From contig NZ_JABBND010000001.1 of NCBI RefSeq assembly GCF_012933465.1, positions 806,001 through 870,000 on the forward strand: a DNA stretch of 64,000 bases, given 5' to 3'. Below are positions 34,473 through 43,149 of the stretch, piece by piece. The stretch's first letter is position 1. Each line of letters begins with the position of its first letter. The stretch is from Actinomycetospora sp. TBRC 11914 (GTDB taxonomy: Bacteria > Actinomycetota > Actinomycetes > Mycobacteriales > Pseudonocardiaceae). A program made the translations under genes and the position numbers. The notes under the pieces were generated by a model. The model was given only the letters and a program-made list of their open reading frames with translations. It was not told the origin of the DNA and searched no databases.

Positions 34473-35351
34473 TCAGCGGCGCGCGAGCCGGATGATCAGG
34501 AAGATCAGCGCGAGCACACCGACACCGGCCGCGACCGGCGCCACCCGCTTGAGCACCGCGTCCCGGGAGGAGTCGAGCAGGTCGATGGCCTCGGCCTGCT
34601 GGCGCTTCGGACGCTCGGCCGAGCTCGACCGCGGCGCCTCCGCCACCGGCTGCGGGCCGGCCCCGGACGCGGGCGAGGCGCCGGGCTTGGCCGCCGTCGC
34701 GTTCTCCTTGCGGGCCTCGGCGACCGTCGACGCGACCGGCGCGGCCTCGGGGGCGCCCGAGGCGGACGCGACCGGGGTCGGCGCGGCCGGCTGCGACACC
34801 GGCGTGGCCTCCCCGGAGACCGGCGCGGCACCGGACGAGGCGGCGGGCGCCGCACCGTTCGACGTGCTCGACGACGACGCCCCCGACGAGGCGGCCGGCG
34901 CCGGGGCGTCGGCGAACTCGTCGGCCAGGCAGGACGCGAACTGCCCGAGGATCTTGTCGCCGACGTCGGCCATCACGCCGCGGCCGAACTGCGCGGGCTT
35001 CCCGGTCACCTGCATCTCGGTGAGCACGGTGACCTTCGTCTGGCCGCTGCCGGCCTCGCTCATGGTCAGCGTCGCCTTGGCCGAGGCCGTGCCGTTGCCG
35101 CGGGAGTCGCGGCCCTGGGCGTCGACCACCACCTTGTGGGCGGTCTTGTCGCGCTCGACGAAGGTGCCCTTGCCCTTGTAGGTCATCGAGATGGGTCCGA
35201 GCTTGACCTTCACGGTGCCGGTGAAGTCGTCACCGTCCGCGGAGGTGAGGGTCGCGCCCGGGAAGCAGGGCGTGACCTTCTCGGGGTCGTTGAGGGCGTC
35301 GTAGACGGTGTCGATGTCCACCGGGACGGTGAACGTGTTCTCCAGTTGCAT
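34473..35351 (-). CDS. coxG: CoxG-like SRPBCC protein with C-terminal membrane anchor
   Basis: 292 aa from ATG 35351 (GGAGG 6 nt upstream). Residues 1-150 form the CoxG/SRPBCC domain (MQLENTFTVPVDIDTVYDAL, then CFPGATLTS, KVKLGPISMTYKGKG), the subunit known to tether CO dehydrogenase to the membrane. A low-complexity Ala/Pro/Ser linker of about 110 residues follows. A final hydrophobic helix (VAAGVGVLALIFLIIRLARR) fits a tail anchor. The linker is unusually long compared with plain CoxG proteins of 150-200 aa. It follows coxM with a 124-nt gap that contains a strong inverted repeat. Confidence 0.88.
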   Translation of the reverse strand: MQLENTFTVPVDIDTVYDALNDPEKVTPCFPGATLTSADGDDFTGTVKVKLGPISMTYKGKGTFVERDKTAHKVVVDAQGRDSRGNGTASAKATLTMSEAGSGQTKVTVLTEMQVTGKPAQFGRGVMADVGDKILGQFASCLADEFADAPAPAASSGASSSSTSNGAAPAASSGAAPVSGEATPVSQPAAPTPVASASGAPEAAPVASTVAEARKENATAAKPGASPASGAGPQPVAEAPRSSSAERPKRQQAEAIDLLDSSRDAVLKRVAPVAAGVGVLALIFLIIRLARR

Positions 35352-35385
35352 GACCAACCTCCATACGGCACGAGGGGCGACACGC

Positions 35386-35444
35386 GCGAGGCCCGTCGCC
35401 GCCCTCGCCCGGAAAATCGAGCGATGAGCGGAGACGGGCCTCGC
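35386..35444 (-). promoter_or_regulatory. Inverted repeat between coxM and coxG
   Basis: 12-bp perfect arms (GCGAGGCCCGTC/GACGGGCCTCGC) enclose a 35-nt, locally AT-rich spacer. It sits within the only sizeable gap of the form II cox operon. Possible roles are attenuation, mRNA processing, or a partial terminator that sets coxG lower than coxSLM. All are inference. Confidence 0.45.
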
Positions 35445-35475
35445 TGTCGCCCCGATGGGCGGGGACGACGAGGGC

Positions 35476-36327
35476 TCAGCCGGCCGCGGCGAGCACCGCC
35501 CGGCCCGTGAGCACGCGAGCGAGGTGCTCGCGGTAGTCCGAGCCGGCGTCGGCGTCCGACGTGGGGCTGGTGCCCTCGGCGGCGGCCTGCGCGGCAGCGC
35601 GGACCGTCTCCTCGGACATCGTCTGCCCGACGAGCGCGGTCTCGACACCCCGCGCCCGGACGGGCGTGCCCGCCATGTTGGTCAGGCCGATGCGGGCGTC
35701 GGTGATCGACCCGCCCTCGACCTTGACCGTGGCGGCGACGGCGACGATCGACCAGGCCTGCGCGACCCGGTTGAACTTCTCGTACCGCGCGCCCCAGCCG
35801 GTGTACTTCGGGAACCGGATCGCGGTGAGGATCTCCCCGGGGCCGATGGCCGTCGTGAAGTAGTCCTCGAAGAACTCCGCCGCCGGCACCCGCCGCTCAC
35901 CGTTCTGCCCGACGACGACGAGCTCGGCGTCGAGCGCGAGCGTCGGCGCCGCCAGGTCGCCCGCGGGGTCGGCGTGGGCGAGCGCCCCGCCGAGGGTCCC
36001 GCGGTGGCGGACCTGCGGGTCCGCGACCGTCTTCGTGGCCTCCTGGATCAGGGCCACGTGCTGGGCGAGCAGGTCGTCGCGGGTGACCTCGTGGTGGGTC
36101 GTCATGGCCCCGACCACGATCTGGTCGCCCTCCTCGCGCACCCCGCGCAGCTCGGGGATGCCGCCGAGGTCGACCACGAGCGACGGGTCACCCATGCGCA
36201 GGCGCAGGACGGGGATGAAGCTCTGGCCGCCGGCCAGGAGCTTCGCGTCGTCGCCGCCCTCGACCAGCGCCTGCACCGCCTCGTCGACCGAGGTCGGCCG
36301 GACGTAGTCGAACGATGCCGGGATCAC
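35476..36327 (-). CDS. coxM: Form II CODH-like medium (FAD) subunit
   Basis: 283 aa from GTG 36327 (GGGAGGG 5 nt upstream). It is the FAD subunit that passes electrons from the iron-sulfur subunit. LLAGGQSFIPVLRLRM (about residues 30-45) and HRGTLGGALAHADPAGD (about 107-123) are the two FAD-binding motifs of the family. The start overlaps the coxL stop by 4 nt. Gene order coxS-coxL-coxM is that of form II clusters. Confidence 0.93.
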   Translation of the reverse strand: MIPASFDYVRPTSVDEAVQALVEGGDDAKLLAGGQSFIPVLRLRMGDPSLVVDLGGIPELRGVREEGDQIVVGAMTTHHEVTRDDLLAQHVALIQEATKTVADPQVRHRGTLGGALAHADPAGDLAAPTLALDAELVVVGQNGERRVPAAEFFEDYFTTAIGPGEILTAIRFPKYTGWGARYEKFNRVAQAWSIVAVAATVKVEGGSITDARIGLTNMAGTPVRARGVETALVGQTMSEETVRAAAQAAAEGTSPTSDADAGSDYREHLARVLTGRAVLAAAG

Positions 36328-38825
36328 AGGTGCCCTCCCTGGGTGTCGCCCTTCGAGATGTCGCTCGCCGTCGAGCCCAGCCCGGCGCCCGGCGAGGCGA
36401 CGTCCGCCTCGTCGCCGCGACCGGCGGTGCCCTTGGCCGAGTTGATCGCCGTCCACACCCGGAAGGGCGTGGTCGGCATGTCGATGTCCTTCACGCCGTA
36501 CTGCCGCACGGCGTCCAGGACCGCGTTCACGACGGCGGGGGTGGAGGCGATGGTGCCCGCCTCGCCCACGCCCTTGACGCCCAGCGGGTTGGTCGTCGAG
36601 GGGGTCGCCGTGTTGGCCGTGTCGAAGCTGATCAGGTCGGCCGCCGAGGGCAGCGTGTAGTCGACCAGCGTGCCCGAGAGCAGCGTCCCGGACTCGTCGT
36701 ACGGCGCCTCCTCGAAGAGCGCCTGGGCGATGCCCTGCGCCAGGCCGCCGTGGACCTGGCCCTCGACGATCAGCGGGTTGATCACCGTGCCGACGTCGTC
36801 CACGCAGACGTACTTGTGGAGGTGCACGAACCCGGTCTCGGTGTCGACCTCGACCGCGCACAGGTGGGTGCCGTGCGGGAACGAGAAGTTCTCGGGGTCG
36901 AACGTCGCGTGGGCGTCGATATCGGGCTCGATGCCCTCGGGGTAGTCGTGCGCGGCGAACACGGCCAGCGCCACGTCCGCGATGCCCACGCCCTTGTCGG
37001 TGCCCTTGACCGTGAACTTGCCGCCCGTGAACTCGAGGTCGTCCTCGGAGGCCTCGAGCATGTGCGCGGCGATCGGCTTGGCCTTCTCGATGACCTTCTC
37101 GGCCGCCTTGACCATGGCGATGCCACCGACGGCCAGCGAGCGCGAGCCGTAGGTGTCGAGGCCGCGGTAGGACGACTGGGTGTCGCCGTGGAGGATCTCG
37201 ACGTCCTCGAAGGCGATCCCGAGCTTGTCCGCCACGATCTGCGAGAAGGCGGTCTCGTGGCCCTGCCCGTGCGGGCTGACGCCGACGACGACCTCGGCCT
37301 TGCCGGTGGGCAGCATCCGGATGGACGCGGTCTCCCAGCCGCCGGCGCCGTAGTCCAGCGAGCCGAGCACGCGGGACGGGGCCAGGCCGCACATCTCGGT
37401 GAAGGTCGAGATGCCGATGCCGAGCTGCTTGACGTCCCCGCGCTGCCGGCGCTCCTGCTGCTCGCGACGGAGGCCGTCGTAGTCGAACATCTGCAGCGCC
37501 TGGTCGGTGGCCGCCTCGTAGTTGCCCGTGTCGTAGGTCAGCGTGCTGACCGTCGTGTACGGGAACTCCTCGTGCTTGATCCAGTTCTTCCGCCGCAGTT
37601 CCATCGGCTCGATGCCGAGCTCGACGGCGACCTCGTCCATCATCCGCTCGATACCGAAGGTGGCCTCCGGGCGGCCGGCGCCGCGGTAGGCGTCGGTGAG
37701 CGTCTTGGTGGTGAAGACGTTCGTGCAGTCGAAGCGGTAGGCCGGGATCTTGTAGATCGCGTTGAACATGAACGCGCCGAGGATCGGCACGCCCGGCCCG
37801 ACGAGGCCGAGGTAGGCGCCCATGTCCGCCAGGAGCTTGACGTCGAGGCCCTTGATGATGCCGTCCTTGGTGACGGCGATCGTCAGGTCCTGGATCTGGT
37901 CGCGCCCGTGGTGCGCGGTGAGCAGCGACTCCGAGCGGGTCTCGGTCCACTTCACCGGCTTGCCCAGCTTGCGGGCCACCAGGAGGGTGACGACCTCCTC
38001 CGGCGCCACCGCGATCTTGCCGCCGAAGCCGCCGCCCACGTCCGGGGCGATGACCCGGAGCTTGTTCTCGGGCAGGCCGAGGGTCAGCGCCAGCATCGTC
38101 TTGAGGATGTGCGGCACCTGGGTCGACGACCACATGACCAGCTGCTCGCCGGTCGGGTCGACCACGGTGGAGCGCGGCTCCATGAACACCGGCACGAGGC
38201 GCTGCTGACGGAAGCGGCGGTGGATGACGACCTGGTCGTCGTCCTTCTCAGCCGCGGACAGGGCCTCGGCCACCGACCCGCCCGAGCCGGCCTCGCCCGA
38301 GTCGAACACCCACTGCGCGTTCGCGTTGGTGCCGATCTCCGGGTGGACCAGGGTGGCCCCGTCCTTGAGGGCGTCCTCCATGTCCAGCACCGGCTCGAGC
38401 TCGGCGTAGTCGACCTCGACCAGCTCGGCGGCGTCCTTGGCGATCGCCGCGGAGCGCGCCACGACGACGGCCACGCCCTCGCCGGCGAAGTTGACCCGGC
38501 TGCCGGCCAGGGCCGGCCGCTGGGGCGCCTTCATGTCCTTGGTGATCGGCCAGGCGCAGGGCAGCTGAACCGCGTCGGCACCGATGTCGGCGGCCGTGTA
38601 GACCCCGACCACGCCCGGGACCTGCTTCGCGGCGCTGGTGTCGATGCCCTGGATCTCGGCGTGGGCGAACGGGCTGCGCACGATCGAGAGGTGCAGCAGG
38701 CCGGTGATGGCCTGGTTGTCGGTCCACCGGGTGCGCCCGGTGATGAGCCGACGGTCCTCCTTGCGGCGACGGTCGCGCCCGATCTCCGGAGCCGGCGCGT
38801 TCGTCGGGTTCTCGGTCGTCGTCAT
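36324..38825 (-). CDS. coxL: Form II CODH-like large (molybdopterin) subunit
   Basis: 833 aa. It is the Mo-hydroxylase catalytic subunit. The active-site loop reads AYRGAGR at residues 379-385, the form II signature, in place of the VAYxCSFR with Cys found in true CO oxidisers. Molybdopterin motifs include VGGGFGGK, HGQGHE and the catalytic Glu in GVKGVGEAGT near the C-terminus. The C-terminal 45 residues are a polar extension. Physiological substrate of form II enzymes is not settled. CO oxidation is reported to be absent or weak for many, so an aldehyde or other aromatic/carbonyl substrate is possible. It lies 1 nt after coxS and overlaps coxM. Confidence 0.94.
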   Translation of the reverse strand: MTTTENPTNAPAPEIGRDRRRKEDRRLITGRTRWTDNQAITGLLHLSIVRSPFAHAEIQGIDTSAAKQVPGVVGVYTAADIGADAVQLPCAWPITKDMKAPQRPALAGSRVNFAGEGVAVVVARSAAIAKDAAELVEVDYAELEPVLDMEDALKDGATLVHPEIGTNANAQWVFDSGEAGSGGSVAEALSAAEKDDDQVVIHRRFRQQRLVPVFMEPRSTVVDPTGEQLVMWSSTQVPHILKTMLALTLGLPENKLRVIAPDVGGGFGGKIAVAPEEVVTLLVARKLGKPVKWTETRSESLLTAHHGRDQIQDLTIAVTKDGIIKGLDVKLLADMGAYLGLVGPGVPILGAFMFNAIYKIPAYRFDCTNVFTTKTLTDAYRGAGRPEATFGIERMMDEVAVELGIEPMELRRKNWIKHEEFPYTTVSTLTYDTGNYEAATDQALQMFDYDGLRREQQERRQRGDVKQLGIGISTFTEMCGLAPSRVLGSLDYGAGGWETASIRMLPTGKAEVVVGVSPHGQGHETAFSQIVADKLGIAFEDVEILHGDTQSSYRGLDTYGSRSLAVGGIAMVKAAEKVIEKAKPIAAHMLEASEDDLEFTGGKFTVKGTDKGVGIADVALAVFAAHDYPEGIEPDIDAHATFDPENFSFPHGTHLCAVEVDTETGFVHLHKYVCVDDVGTVINPLIVEGQVHGGLAQGIAQALFEEAPYDESGTLLSGTLVDYTLPSAADLISFDTANTATPSTTNPLGVKGVGEAGTIASTPAVVNAVLDAVRQYGVKDIDMPTTPFRVWTAINSAKGTAGRGDEADVASPGAGLGSTASDISKGDTQGGHL

Positions 38826-38826
38826 G

Positions 38827-39351
38827 TCAGGCTCCCCCGCCCGCGACGGGCTGCGCGGCCGACGACGAGGTCGACGCGTGGGCCCCCGGCTTCATCTTCT
38901 GGGCGGCGTCCTGCACGGCCCGGACGATGTTCTGGTAGCCCGTGCACCGGCAGAGGTTCCCCTCGATGCCCTCGCGGACCTCGTGCTCGGAGGGGTCCGG
39001 GTTGTCGCCGAGGAGGTCGATCGACTGCATGATCATGCCCGGCGTGCAGTAGCCGCACTGCAGGGCGTGGTTGTCGTGGAACGCCTGCTGGACCGGGTGC
39101 AGCTGGCCGTCGCGCTCGAGACCCTCGACGGTGAGGACCTCGCTGCCGTTGGCCTGCACGGCCAGCACGGAGCAGGACTTCACCGACAGACCGTCGAGGT
39201 GCACGGTGCAGGCACCGCAGTTGCTGGTGTCGCAGCCGATCACCGTGCCGGTCTTGCCGAGGCGTTCCCTCAGGTACTGCACGAGCAGCATGCGGGGCTC
39301 GACGTCGTCCTCGTAGACGAGGCCGTCGACGGTGGTCCGGATGCGTGCCAT
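38827..39351 (-). CDS. coxS: Form II CODH-like small (2x[2Fe-2S]) subunit
   Basis: 174 aa. The plant-type cluster ligands are CDTSNCGACTVHLDGLSVKSC (about residues 40-60) and the helical-domain cluster is CGYCTPGM with CRCTGY (about 98-105 and 133-138). Electrons flow from the Mo site through these to FAD. A 25-residue Ser/Ala/Gly tail follows the fold. It is the first gene of the operon. The 409-nt upstream gap must contain the promoter. Confidence 0.95.
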   Translation of the reverse strand: MARIRTTVDGLVYEDDVEPRMLLVQYLRERLGKTGTVIGCDTSNCGACTVHLDGLSVKSCSVLAVQANGSEVLTVEGLERDGQLHPVQQAFHDNHALQCGYCTPGMIMQSIDLLGDNPDPSEHEVREGIEGNLCRCTGYQNIVRAVQDAAQKMKPGAHASTSSSAAQPVAGGGA

Positions 39352-39760
39352 GGATTCACTCCTTCACACGCCCGAGCCCGCGGTCCGCGGGACTCCGAGG
39401 GGCGAGCACGTCGTCGTGGTGGTGGTCCCGTCGTGTCGGGCAGCCCGTTCGGGCAGGGGCCTCGGGCACCCGCCCGGCACGACGACGCCGTCACGCCCGT
39501 CAGCGTGGTGGCGGCCACATCACACCCCCGAGATCGTCTCGGCGCAACGCCCCGCCGGGGTGCGTCGCCGTCGCCGTCCCCCCTGGTCACGGCGCCGCCC
39601 GCACCCGAACCCGAAGATGCGGATGCAGGTGACGGATGACTCCGCAGGTGCGACGCCGGAGGGGTGGTAACCGGACGGACACGCAGTGGGGTCGCGCAAA
39701 ATGGGGCGGTCCGGGCAGCGAAGTGCCCCTCCGAACGGAGGGGCATGCCTCACCCCGACC
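39352..39760 (-). promoter_or_regulatory. Gene-free region upstream of coxS with several palindromes
   Basis: No credible coding sequence. It holds nested inverted repeats: a CGTCGTGTCGGGC/GCCCGGCACGACG pair (39429-39441 with 39472-39484, one mismatch), the perfect palindrome GCCCGTTCGGGC inside it at 39443-39454, and CCGAGATCGTCTCGG at 39528-39542. A terminator for the AraC gene lies at the far end. The palindromes are candidate operators for the adjacent AraC regulator or another repressor. No -35/-10 pair could be fixed. Confidence 0.45.
39724..39745 (-). terminator. Terminator hairpin after the AraC gene
   Basis: A perfect 10-bp stem (TGCCCCTCCG/CGGAGGGGCA) closed by an AA loop, 16 nt beyond the AraC stop. 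It isolates the regulator from the coxSLM operon lying on the same strand. Confidence 0.7.
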
Positions 39761-40786
39761 TCATGCCCCCGCCGGGGGTCGGCGGTCGTCGCGCAGACCG
39801 GCGCGCCGCCGGTAGCTGCCGGGGGGTTCGTGGTAGCGGAGCTTGAAGGCCCGGCTGAACGACGCCAGGTCGGCGAACCCGCACGCGCACGCGATCTCGG
39901 TCAGGGAGAGCCCGGCGTCGCGGGGGTCGAGCAGGCGGCGGCGGGCGTGCTCGAGGCGGCGCCGCCGGACCAGGGCGCCGACGGTCTCCTCGGCGTCGGC
40001 GAACACCCGGTGCAGGGCCCGGACGGAGATGAAGTGGGCGCGGGCGATGTCCTCCGGCCCGAGCGCGGGGTCCTCGAGGTGCTCCGCGACGTAGGCGTCG
40101 ACCCGCCGGCGCAGGTCGGCCGCGCTGCTGGGGGAGAGCACGTCCCCGCGGCGCAGCGACTCCCCGACGGCGGTCCCGAGCAGGGCGGCGAGCTGCCCGG
40201 CGAGCCGGCCGCCGCCCGCGTCGCTCAGCGCCGGCGGCGACAACGCGGTGTCCGCCAGGGCGTGCCCGACGATCGCGCCGAGGCGGTCGCCGCCGAGGGT
40301 CCGGGCGGTCGCCGCGCGCGTCACGTCCCCGCCGAGCGCCACCAGCTCGCGCGGCCACGTCAGGACCAGCAGCTTCCACGGGCCGTCGAAGTGCCAGGTG
40401 AACGGCCGGTCGGTCTCGTACACCGCGTAGGCGCCGCGTCCGAGCACCGCCTGCCGGCCGTCCTGCTCCAGCACCGCGGTGCCCTCGGCGACCATCCCGA
40501 CCTGGAGGTAGGTGTGCGGATCGTGCCGGGCGAGCCCCGGGGTGCGGTGGGCGCTCTGGGGCGCCGAGCTGACGACGGCGGCCGAGAGGTGCCCGACCAG
40601 CGTGCTGCGGACCCGGCTCGGGAAGGGGCCGTCGCGGTCCACGTCGTCGACGTCGAGCGCGACGAAGTGCTCGCGCAGCATGTCGCACCAGGGGGCGACG
40701 CCCTCGGTCTCGTCCGCCGCGCTGCGGTTGGCGTACTCGGGCCCGGTGTCCGGGAAGGGCCCGACGGGACAGGGTTCTCGAGTCAC
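39761..40786 (-). CDS. AraC-family regulator upstream of form II cox
   Basis: 341 aa from GTG 40786 (GGAG 7 nt upstream). The C-terminal AraC DNA-binding domain is clear: ISVRALHRVFADAEETVGAL, LEHARRRLLDP, then LSLTEIACACGFADLASFSR and YHEPPGSYRR. The N-terminal 200 residues match the AraC-like ligand-binding domain of FeaR/NphR-type activators. It lies directly upstream of coxSLM on the same strand but is separated by a terminator and a palindrome-rich gap. Control of that operon is probable by position, not proven. No co-encoded signal gene is visible. Confidence 0.87.
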   Translation of the reverse strand: MTREPCPVGPFPDTGPEYANRSAADETEGVAPWCDMLREHFVALDVDDVDRDGPFPSRVRSTLVGHLSAAVVSSAPQSAHRTPGLARHDPHTYLQVGMVAEGTAVLEQDGRQAVLGRGAYAVYETDRPFTWHFDGPWKLLVLTWPRELVALGGDVTRAATARTLGGDRLGAIVGHALADTALSPPALSDAGGGRLAGQLAALLGTAVGESLRRGDVLSPSSAADLRRRVDAYVAEHLEDPALGPEDIARAHFISVRALHRVFADAEETVGALVRRRRLEHARRRLLDPRDAGLSLTEIACACGFADLASFSRAFKLRYHEPPGSYRRRAGLRDDRRPPAGA

Positions 40787-40970
40787 CGAGGAGCTCCCGG
40801 TCAGGTGGAGGATCAGTCGACGTTAGGACCCTCCCCGGAACCCGTCAACGACCGGTGACGGGCATCTGGCGCTCTGCGACAAGCGTGCCGCGCTCCCCCG
40901 CGGCCACCATCTGCCCGCCCACGGTCGAGGACGACCCCACTCCCGCGGACCACCACCCGAGGAGCCCTCC

Positions 40971-43103
40971 GTGACGACGATCGACGTCCCGCTGACGCCC
41001 ACCACCACGACGGTGCGCGGCGCCTGCCCCCACGACTGTCCCGACACCTGCGCGATGCTCGTGACCGTCGAGGACGGCCGCGCCACCAAGGTCGCCGGCG
41101 ACCCGGACCACCCGTTCACCCGCGGCGGCCTGTGCGTCAAGGTCAACAACTACCCGGACAAGACCTACAGCCCCGACCGGCTGCTGCACCCGATGCGCCG
41201 CGTCGGGCCGAAGGGCAGCGGGCGCTTCGAGCAGGTCTCGTGGGACGAGGCCCTCGACACGATCGCGGACACGTTCCGCGCGAAGATCGCCGAGCACGGG
41301 TCCGAGACGGTCATGCCGGTCAGCTACCTCGGCAACCAGGGAGTCCTCCACGGACTGACCGTCGGCGACGCGTTCTTCAACCGCCTCGGCGCCACCGTCT
41401 CGGAGCGGACGTACTGCGACTCCGGCTCCTGCACCGCGTACGCCGCCACCATCGGCGCGACCGCGGGGGTCGACCCGGAGAGCTTCGTCCACTCCCGCTA
41501 CATCATCATCTGGGCGACCAACACGATCTCGACGAACCTGCACCTCTGGCCGCTCATCGCCGAGGCCCAGAAGCGGGGCGCGAAGGTCGTCTGCATCGAC
41601 CCGATGCGCCACCGCACCGCGCAGCGCGCCGACTGGTACATCCCGATCCGGCCGGGCACCGACGGCGCGCTCGCGCTGGCGATGATGCACGTGATCATCG
41701 GCGAGGGCCTGCACGACGAGGCCTACGTCCGCGACCACACCGAGGGGTTCGACGAGCTCGCCCAGCGGGTGGTGCAGTACACCCCGGAGTGGGCGTCGCG
41801 GGAGACCGGCATCCCGGCCGAGGACATCCGCACGCTCGCGCGCGAGTACGCGACCACCGACCCGGCGGTCATCCGGATCGGCGTCGCCATCGAGCGCCAC
41901 GCCGGCGGCGGCCAGACCGTGCGCTCGATCGCCTGCCTGCCCGCGCTGGTCGGGGCCTGGCGCCACGTCGGCGGCGGGCTGCTGCAGCTGCCGCTGTGGG
42001 CCCACCCGGTGAACTGGCCGGCCTTCGTGCACCCGGAGTACCGGCCCCCGGGCACGCGCGTGGTCAACCAGTTCCTGCTCGGCCGGGCGCTCACCGGGGA
42101 GCTGGCCCTCGACCCGCCCGTCACCGCGCTGATGGTCTACAACTCCAACCCGATGGTCGTGTCCCCCGAACAGGACAAGATCGCGCGGGGGCTCGCCCGT
42201 GAGGACCTGTTCACCGTGGTCAGCGACCACTTCCTCACCGACACCGCCCGCTACGCCGACATCGTGCTGCCCGCCACCACGGCGCTCGAGCAGCACGACA
42301 TCATGTTCAGCTGGGGGCACTTCTACGTCACCCTGAACACCCCGGCCGTCGAGCCGGAAGGGGAGTCGATCCCGAACACCGAGCTCTTCCGCCGGCTGGC
42401 GGCGCGCATGGGCTTCGACGAGGAGTACTTCCGGCTCACCGACGAGGAGCTGCTGGCGCAGGCCTACGACTGGTCGGCCCCCGCGATGGAGGGCATCACG
42501 CTCGACTCGCTGCGCGAGACCGGCTGGGCACGCCTGAACCTGCCCAGCGCCGACGAGTACCGGCCCCACGCGGACGGCGGCTTCCCGACGCCGTCCGGGA
42601 AGACCGAGTTCCGCAGCTCGGCGCTCGAGGCGATGGGCAACTTCGTCGTGAACCTGTTCCGGCAGCTCTCCGACGACCACCAGCCCGGCACCCCGGTCGA
42701 CCCGCTCCCGCACTACGTCGCCCCGCGCGAGACCGCCGAGGTGTACCCCCTCAACCTGCTCTCGCCGAAGTCGCACGCGTACATCAACTCCAGCGCGGGC
42801 GACCAGGCCATGCAGAAGCGGGTCCAGGGCGAGCAGACGCTGACGATCCACCCCCAGGACGCCGACCTGCGGGGGATCGAGGAGGGCCGCTACGTCGAGA
42901 TCTCGAACGACCGCGGCCGCTTCGTCGCCCTCGCGCACCTCTCGGTGGACGTCGCGCCCGGCGTCGTGGTCTGCCCCATGGGGTCGTGGCCCAAGAACGC
43001 GAAGGAGGGCGGCACCGTGAACGCGGTGAACCCCTTCGTGTTCGCCGACCTCGGCAACGCGCCGACCTTCTCCGACACCCGTGTGGAGGTCCGCCTGGTC
43101 TGA
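40971..43103 (+). CDS. Molybdopterin-dependent oxidoreductase (DMSO-reductase family)
   Basis: 710 aa from GTG 40971 (GAGGAG upstream). The N-terminal iron-sulfur motif CPHDCPDTCAM, with a fourth Cys in GGLCVK (residues about 19-29 and 54), binds a [4Fe-4S] cluster. FEQVSWDEALDTIAD and YCDSGSCTAYA follow. A Ser or Cys in the latter loop may ligate Mo. MVYNSNPMVVSPEQ and DIVLPATTALEQHDI are bis-MGD-binding motifs; the C-terminal domain starts near LNLLSPKSHAYINSS. No Tat signal is seen, so it is cytoplasmic. Substrate and electron partner are unknown; no FeS or quinone subunit is adjacent. Formate-dehydrogenase-like or thiosulfate-reductase-like relatives are equally possible. Confidence 0.88.
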   Translation: MTTIDVPLTPTTTTVRGACPHDCPDTCAMLVTVEDGRATKVAGDPDHPFTRGGLCVKVNNYPDKTYSPDRLLHPMRRVGPKGSGRFEQVSWDEALDTIADTFRAKIAEHGSETVMPVSYLGNQGVLHGLTVGDAFFNRLGATVSERTYCDSGSCTAYAATIGATAGVDPESFVHSRYIIIWATNTISTNLHLWPLIAEAQKRGAKVVCIDPMRHRTAQRADWYIPIRPGTDGALALAMMHVIIGEGLHDEAYVRDHTEGFDELAQRVVQYTPEWASRETGIPAEDIRTLAREYATTDPAVIRIGVAIERHAGGGQTVRSIACLPALVGAWRHVGGGLLQLPLWAHPVNWPAFVHPEYRPPGTRVVNQFLLGRALTGELALDPPVTALMVYNSNPMVVSPEQDKIARGLAREDLFTVVSDHFLTDTARYADIVLPATTALEQHDIMFSWGHFYVTLNTPAVEPEGESIPNTELFRRLAARMGFDEEYFRLTDEELLAQAYDWSAPAMEGITLDSLRETGWARLNLPSADEYRPHADGGFPTPSGKTEFRSSALEAMGNFVVNLFRQLSDDHQPGTPVDPLPHYVAPRETAEVYPLNLLSPKSHAYINSSAGDQAMQKRVQGEQTLTIHPQDADLRGIEEGRYVEISNDRGRFVALAHLSVDVAPGVVVCPMGSWPKNAKEGGTVNAVNPFVFADLGNAPTFSDTRVEVRLV

Positions 43104-43149
43104 GACCGGAGCGGGGGTGGTCGTCGCGGACCTACACTCCGGGGCCGCG

